A stretch of DNA of 62,646 nt. Source: an uncultured Prevotellaceae bacterium (GTDB lineage Bacteria; Bacteroidota; Bacteroidia; Bacteroidales; Bacteroidaceae). Each line of letters begins with the position of its first letter. The first letter of the stretch is position 1. Shown one piece after another: positions 58,334-62,646 of the stretch. Location: contig CAMJFC010000010.1 of the NCBI GenBank assembly GCA_946404865.1, positions 1-62,646 on the forward strand. Reading direction: 5' to 3'. The notes under the pieces were generated by a model. It was not told where the DNA came from and ran no database searches. It was given only the letters and a program-made list of their open reading frames with translations. Made by a program: the position numbers and the translations under genes.

Positions 58334-58362
58334 ACCCGCAAGAGCATGACGTGCCAATTCTT

Positions 58363-61290
58363 TTACTTGACAACAAAATCAAGGGATTTGAGGTCTTGTT
58401 CGCGCGATGACGTTCCGTATAAGATTTTGTAACGACCGGGACGTGTAGACAATTCATCGATAGAGGGGTCGTAGTATTCAAAAGCCTCGGCATCGAGTGT
58501 TACGACTGCCTTCTGCGTCTCACCTGGCTTAAGGTATAATTTTTGGAAACCTTTCAACGCCTTGATGGGTGCACCGGGGTCATCAACAGCCTTGACATAG
58601 ACTTGTACCGTCTCAGTTCCCTTGCGCGAGCCCGTATTGGTCACAGGCACAGTGAGCGTTACCTGTCCGTCCTTCTTCATCGACTTCTTGGAGAGTTTTC
58701 CCTTACCCACTTGGAAAGTGGTATAAGATAAACCATAGCCGAAAGCATAGAGGGGCTGACCGCGGAAATAGCGATAGGTGCGGTTCTCCATACTATAGTC
58801 GAGGAAGTCGGGCAGATCGTCATTGGACGCATAGAACGTGACAGGCAGTTTTCCGCCGGGATTGTAATCACCCCACAGCACATCAGCCAGCGCTTTCGCC
58901 CCACCCTGCCCCGGATACCAGGCTTGGATGAGCGCATCGTATTGGTCCTCTACAGAGGCGAAGGCCATGGCCGAACCCGAGCAGTTGACGAGCACAACAG
59001 GACGCCCCGTCTCGTGCATGGCACGGATGAGCCGCTGCTGCACCTGCGGCAGTTCAATGGTGCTCTTGTCACCTCCCTCGCCTTCCATTTGGGGCGAGAT
59101 GCCACCAATGACGATAATGACATCAGCCGCTTTCACCTCTTGGGCGAGCGAAGAGAAATCGACGAGGTTGCGCTCGCAGATGTCTCCTCTGAGCAATGCG
59201 AAATGTCCGTTGCCGCGTTTGTATTCCAGACACAACTCGTAGTCTTGGCCTTTTGTCACGGAGAACGATTTATATGTAGGTTTGCGTTGGAAACCGAACG
59301 AAGGACGGTCAGAAGCTTTGTTTTCCTCCACCACCTCGCCATTCACCTTCAAGAGATAGCCATTATCTGAAGCGAGCGTATATTTCATCTCGCCCGTGAA
59401 AGCAGCGTGGTAAGTACCCGTGATGCGCAGCGAGAAGTTGTCGTTGTCAACCCCCTCAGCCACACCCCAGGCACCGAAGGTCGTGAAGTCGATGCTGTTG
59501 TAATAGCCGGTCTTGACAGGTTCGCCGCTCAACTCTTTGTTATTGTAGAACTCCACTTTGATGCCTTTACCCTCGTTGAAGTCCTGCAGGTGATGAACCG
59601 TCGTGTAGTCATCATCGCGCTCGCATGCCTTCTGGAAAATCACATTCGCCTGAGACATCGCCTGTTTGATGCCCTGCAACAGCGAGTGTTTATGCTGCTC
59701 CGTCGGTGTGCCGCCATAGTTACCATTGAGCAGTTCGACATCATCGGCATTCGGCCCTACGACAGCAATGGTTTTGAATCCTTTAGAGAGCGGCAGGATG
59801 CCATTGTTTTTCAACAGCACCATCGACTCCTGCGCCGCCAGTGTAGCCAACTGGTCGTTGCTCTCACTGCTGATGACCTCAGGCGCGAGATTAGCCCACG
59901 GCAACTTGTCGGCGGGGTCGAACATACCGAGTTCGAAGCGTCCCAAGAGCGTCCTTCTCAGGTGACCATCAAGCACCTCTTCCTTGATGAGTCCTTTCTG
60001 CAAAGCTTCGGTGAGCACCATAAACACCTTGCCACACTCCAAATCAGTGCCGTTGAGCACCGCATCGACCGAAGCCGACAGCGGGTCTTTGTGCGTCTCA
60101 TGCTGTCCTTTGGAATAGAAATTATTGATGGCGTCGCAATCGGTGACGACGAGGCCGTCATACCCCCATTTGCGTCGCAGGATGTCGATGAGCAAACGGT
60201 CGCTGGTGCAGCACGGCACCCCTTCGTAGCGGTTGTAAGCGCACATCACCTCTCTGACATTCCCCTTCTTGACCAACGCTTTGAAGGCGGGCAGATAGGT
60301 TTCCCACAGGTCGCGCATGGAAACCGAAGCGTTGTAAGTGTGCCTGAGCGGTTCGGGACCACTATGCACCGCATAGTGTTTCGCACAGGCATGTGTTTTG
60401 AAGTAATGGCTGTCATTGCCTTGCATACCAAGCACCGTCTGCACACCAAGCACTGCATTGAGATAGGGGTCCTCGCCACAGGTCTCCTGTCCTCTGCCCC
60501 ACCTCGGGTCGCGGAAGATATTCACATTCGGACACCAGAATGTCAGTTCGGGATTGCCAGGATAATACACCGTGCCCATCGGCACGTTGAACACATTGTG
60601 ATCGGAGCGGTTCCAGTTGGCGCGCGCCTCGTCTGAGACCGTTGAGAAGACATTATAGACCAGTTGTTCATTGAAAGCCGATGCCATGCCGATGGGTTGC
60701 GGATAGACCGTGTAACCACCTTGTCGGACGCCATGACACGCCTCGCTCCACCAGTTATAGGAAGGGATACCGAGCCGGTCAATAGAAATTGATTTGTTCA
60801 TCATCAATCCCACTTTCTCTTCGGGTGTCAGGAGCGAGAGCAGGTTTTCCACGCGCTCAGCGTAAGAGAGTTGCGGATTCATATAAGGATATGTCCGGTT
60901 GGCCTGCGAAGCGCTTTCGTTCACCACAGCCTTGACGGAGAGCGACGCAAGCGTTTTCCCTTTCTCATCGAGGAGTTCGACGCTACGGAACGACTTACCC
61001 AAGGATTGTTTCGGGTTAAGCGCCACCATCACCTGTGCCGACTGACCGGGAGCCACCTCCGTCTCCTGATAAAACGCCTTGACACATTCGCAGGAAGGAA
61101 TGGTTCGTGCTATGCTCACAGGTTGTTTCGACTTGTTTTTGAGAGTAAACGTATGGCACACCGCCCCATTCCCGGCATCAATCGTACCGAAATCCCATTC
61201 ATAAGAATCGAAAACGACGGGGCTGTTTTTTTGTGCATAGACCGCACACATACCGATGGCGCAAAAAGCCAGAAGAAACCATTTTTTCAT
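58363..61290 (-). CDS. Glycoside hydrolase family 3 with N-terminal DUF1573 and PA14 domains
   Basis: Exported 975-residue GH3 beta-glucosidase/beta-xylosidase. Order of parts: signal peptide (WFLLAFCAIGMCAVYAQ), DUF1573 (WDFGTIDAGNGAVCHTFTLKN ... PSCECVKAF ... PGQSAQVMVALNP, about residues 25-125), GH3 N-terminal barrel with nucleophile Asp in VVTDCDAINN, GH3 C-terminal domain containing an inserted PA14 module (about 560-690; FGAWGVAEGVDNDNFSLRI), and a C-terminal fibronectin-III-like domain. The frame is open to 61323 but the -7 TAACTTTG (61328-61321, minus) fixes the start at ATG 61290. A DUF1573 in front of GH3 is unusual. It is next to xylA, so a xylosidase role is plausible. Confidence 0.92.
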   Translation of the reverse strand: MKKWFLLAFCAIGMCAVYAQKNSPVVFDSYEWDFGTIDAGNGAVCHTFTLKNKSKQPVSIARTIPSCECVKAFYQETEVAPGQSAQVMVALNPKQSLGKSFRSVELLDEKGKTLASLSVKAVVNESASQANRTYPYMNPQLSYAERVENLLSLLTPEEKVGLMMNKSISIDRLGIPSYNWWSEACHGVRQGGYTVYPQPIGMASAFNEQLVYNVFSTVSDEARANWNRSDHNVFNVPMGTVYYPGNPELTFWCPNVNIFRDPRWGRGQETCGEDPYLNAVLGVQTVLGMQGNDSHYFKTHACAKHYAVHSGPEPLRHTYNASVSMRDLWETYLPAFKALVKKGNVREVMCAYNRYEGVPCCTSDRLLIDILRRKWGYDGLVVTDCDAINNFYSKGQHETHKDPLSASVDAVLNGTDLECGKVFMVLTEALQKGLIKEEVLDGHLRRTLLGRFELGMFDPADKLPWANLAPEVISSESNDQLATLAAQESMVLLKNNGILPLSKGFKTIAVVGPNADDVELLNGNYGGTPTEQHKHSLLQGIKQAMSQANVIFQKACERDDDYTTVHHLQDFNEGKGIKVEFYNNKELSGEPVKTGYYNSIDFTTFGAWGVAEGVDNDNFSLRITGTYHAAFTGEMKYTLASDNGYLLKVNGEVVEENKASDRPSFGFQRKPTYKSFSVTKGQDYELCLEYKRGNGHFALLRGDICERNLVDFSSLAQEVKAADVIIVIGGISPQMEGEGGDKSTIELPQVQQRLIRAMHETGRPVVLVNCSGSAMAFASVEDQYDALIQAWYPGQGGAKALADVLWGDYNPGGKLPVTFYASNDDLPDFLDYSMENRTYRYFRGQPLYAFGYGLSYTTFQVGKGKLSKKSMKKDGQVTLTVPVTNTGSRKGTETVQVYVKAVDDPGAPIKALKGFQKLYLKPGETQKAVVTLDAEAFEYYDPSIDELSTRPGRYKILYGTSSREQDLKSLDFVVK

Positions 61291-61320
61291 GTTGCTATAA
61301 TCCATTGATTGATGATGCTG

Positions 61321-61328
61321 CAAAGTTA
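61321..61328 (-). promoter_or_regulatory. -7 element of the GH3 gene
   Basis: TAACTTTG on the minus strand, 31 bases before the chosen start. Confidence 0.6.
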
Positions 61329-61399
61329 TGAAAAAACGAGGAGTAAAAAGCTACAGGGTGTTACAAAGACTTTTCGAATAGTAACAGGATTAGCAATGC

Positions 61400-61658
61400 T
61401 AATCATAATGAGGATGGGGCAAGGCCGAAATAGGCCGCTTTGGGGATGTAGCCGAGGATGGGGCACTGCGGCACAACACCACACGCAACGATGGGGCATG
61501 GTGGAGAAAGAAAAAAGAAGCACCTTGGGAGATGCTTCTTTTGATGGATTACTGACAGAGAGCGCGATCGAGATGATGCAGAGCACATCTGATGGAAGCG
61601 CAATCGATGGAAAGCGCGACCGATGGAAAGCGCGACCGAGACCGGTCACGCTAGGATA
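61400..61658. repeat. Intergenic palindromes and 16-bp tandem repeats downstream of xylA
   Basis: A GGCCGAAATAGGCC hairpin at 61423-61436, a stem AAGAAGCA/TGCTTCTT (61515-61522 with 61533-61540) with T/A-rich flanks that may terminate xylA, three degenerate copies of GATGGAAAGCGCGACC (about 61588-61638), and an imperfect palindrome at 61629-61652 immediately before the xylA stop. The palindromes belong to the family at 4525 and 6705. No gene seen. Confidence 0.65.
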
Positions 61659-62646
61659 CTATTTTGCGTAGAGCGCGACGATGGTCTCGTACTTCTCCTG
61701 CTTGCCAGAGGTCTGCTTGGGCTCGCCTACCTTCTTGCCATACTCATACACCTGCTCGAAGGTGAGTTTGCCGTCCTCGAAGTCCTTACCGACACCCTCA
61801 TCGAAGGAAGCGTAACGAGCTTTCTTCATTGCGGGCAGTTCGCTCTCCTCAAGGATAGCAGCAGCGTTCATGAGCGCGCGTGCCATAGCATCCATACCGC
61901 TGATGTGCGCGATAAAGAGATCCTCAAGATCGGTAGAGTTACGACGAATCTTAGCATCGAAGTTGGTACCGCCGTTGCCCAGGCCGCCGTTGCGGATGAT
62001 TTCCATCATGGCCTGTGTCAGCTCGAAATTGTCGATGGGGAACTGATCGGTGTCCCATCCGTTCTGAGCGTCGCCACGGTTGGCATCGATGCTGCCCAAC
62101 ATACCAGCGTCAACAGCACAAGCCAGTTCGTGCTCGAAGGTGTGGCCGGCGAGCGTGGCGTGGTTGACTTCGATGTTCACTTTGAAGTCCTTGTCGAGGT
62201 TATGAGCGCGAAGGAAACCAATCACGGTCTCGGTGTCCACATCATACTGGTGCTTGCTAGGCTCCATGGGTTTGGGTTCGATGAGGAACGTGCCCTTGAA
62301 TCCCTTGCTGCGAGCGTAGTCGCGAGCGAGCGTGAGCATCTGAGCCATGTGCTCTTTCTCACGTTTCTGGTCGGTGTTGAGCAAGCTCATGTAGCCCTCA
62401 CGTCCACCCCAGAACACATAGTTCTGTCCACCGAGTTTAATGGTAGCGTCGATGGCATTCTTAATCTGAACGATAGCGCGGGCCACCACATCGAAATCAG
62501 GGTTGGTGCTGGCACCGTTGGCATAACGTTTATTACCGAACACATTGGCAGTGCCCCAGAGCAGTTTGATGTTGGGATATTCCTTCATCTTCTCCTGGGC
62601 ATAGTCGGTGATGGCCTTCATGCGAGCCTCATACTCCTCGATGGTA
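61659..62646 (-). CDS. xylA: Xylose isomerase, C-terminal part (window edge)
   Basis: Converts D-xylose to D-xylulose. The frame is open to the window end, so about 110 N-terminal residues are missing. Motifs are [16 protein letters not shown] (metal-binding Glu downstream in [16 protein letters not shown]), [38 protein letters not shown] and [13 protein letters not shown], all conserved in class II xylose isomerases. No xylulokinase is seen in the window. The repeat-rich spacer of about 370 bases separates it from the GH3 gene on the same strand. Confidence 0.96.
   Translation of the reverse strand, partial: TIEEYEARMKAITDYAQEKMKEYPNIKLLWGTANVFGNKRYANGASTNPDFDVVARAIVQIKNAIDATIKLGGQNYVFWGGREGYMSLLNTDQKREKEHMAQMLTLARDYARSKGFKGTFLIEPKPMEPSKHQYDVDTETVIGFLRAHNLDKDFKVNIEVNHATLAGHTFEHELACAVDAGMLGSIDANRGDAQNGWDTDQFPIDNFELTQAMMEIIRNGGLGNGGTNFDAKIRRNSTDLEDLFIAHISGMDAMARALMNAAAILEESELPAMKKARYASFDEGVGKDFEDGKLTFEQVYEYGKKVGEPKQTSGKQEKYETIVALYAK

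Noticed and set aside
59407..60636. A 409-codon frame antisense to the GH3 enzyme
   Set aside because: Opposite the GH3 catalytic domain; no domain and biased composition.

Overview
The window looks like a chromosomal segment of a Bacteroidales bacterium, most likely Prevotellaceae. The evidence is the short Bacteroidota-type primary sigma factor (about 287 residues), many promoters of the form TTTG, 19-20 nt, TAnnTTTG, a class A RNase P RNA, a Bacteroidota-style HprK-like/PqqD gene set, GH2 and GH3 polysaccharide enzymes, xylose isomerase, and purine-rich low-complexity spacers with small palindromic repeats. I see no phage, transposase, CRISPR array, rRNA or tRNA. Genus is inference.

Layout. 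1-4406 (+): the end of tgt, an LptG-type permease and a DEAD-box helicase form one operon, followed by gdhA with its own promoter and terminator. 4480-5980: G-rich repeats, a YkvA-like gene and a divergent small membrane gene, then rnpB on the minus strand. 5980-14307 (-): a lipid/polyketide-like cluster of AraC regulator, BcerS-like GNAT acyltransferase, ketosynthase, ACP, MMPL exporter, CrtI-like oxidoreductase and LolA-like protein. 14623-19587 (+): degP, rpoD, then a secreted protein, an HprK-like kinase, an S26 peptidase and a PqqD/RRE protein. 19720-26743 (-): DPP-IV-like peptidase, DUF4861 protein, indolepyruvate oxidoreductase A and B, and an aminotransferase. 26820-34499 (-): a complete trp operon in the order L-D-C-F-A-(thioesterase)-B-E-G, controlled by a leader peptide with three adjacent Trp codons and an intrinsic terminator.

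34795-43000: a tiny ORF, rpe, an ECF sigma factor, a cobalamin riboswitch with no gene behind it, a GH2 enzyme, riboflavin synthase with a structured-looking leader, and alanine dehydrogenase. 42224-48773 (+): TolC, MacA, two-gene MacB, LytS-type kinase and LytTR regulator. 48774-58174: a GH77 amylomaltase (-), then mltG, glnS, a TPR protein, DedA, an HD hydrolase and an apparently truncated membrane ORF (+). 58235-62646 (-): a dockerin-like remnant, a DUF1573-GH3-PA14 fusion enzyme, and xylA running off the window.

The observations I rate highest are the orphan cobalamin riboswitch RNA, the HprK/S26/PqqD set without a visible precursor or radical SAM enzyme, the Trp-codon attenuator on a rotated trp operon, the compact ketosynthase/ACP/BcerS/MMPL cluster, and the dockerin remnant facing a truncated ORF. 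Several gene starts are reassigned because the TAnnTTTG element lies downstream of the first in-frame start codon.
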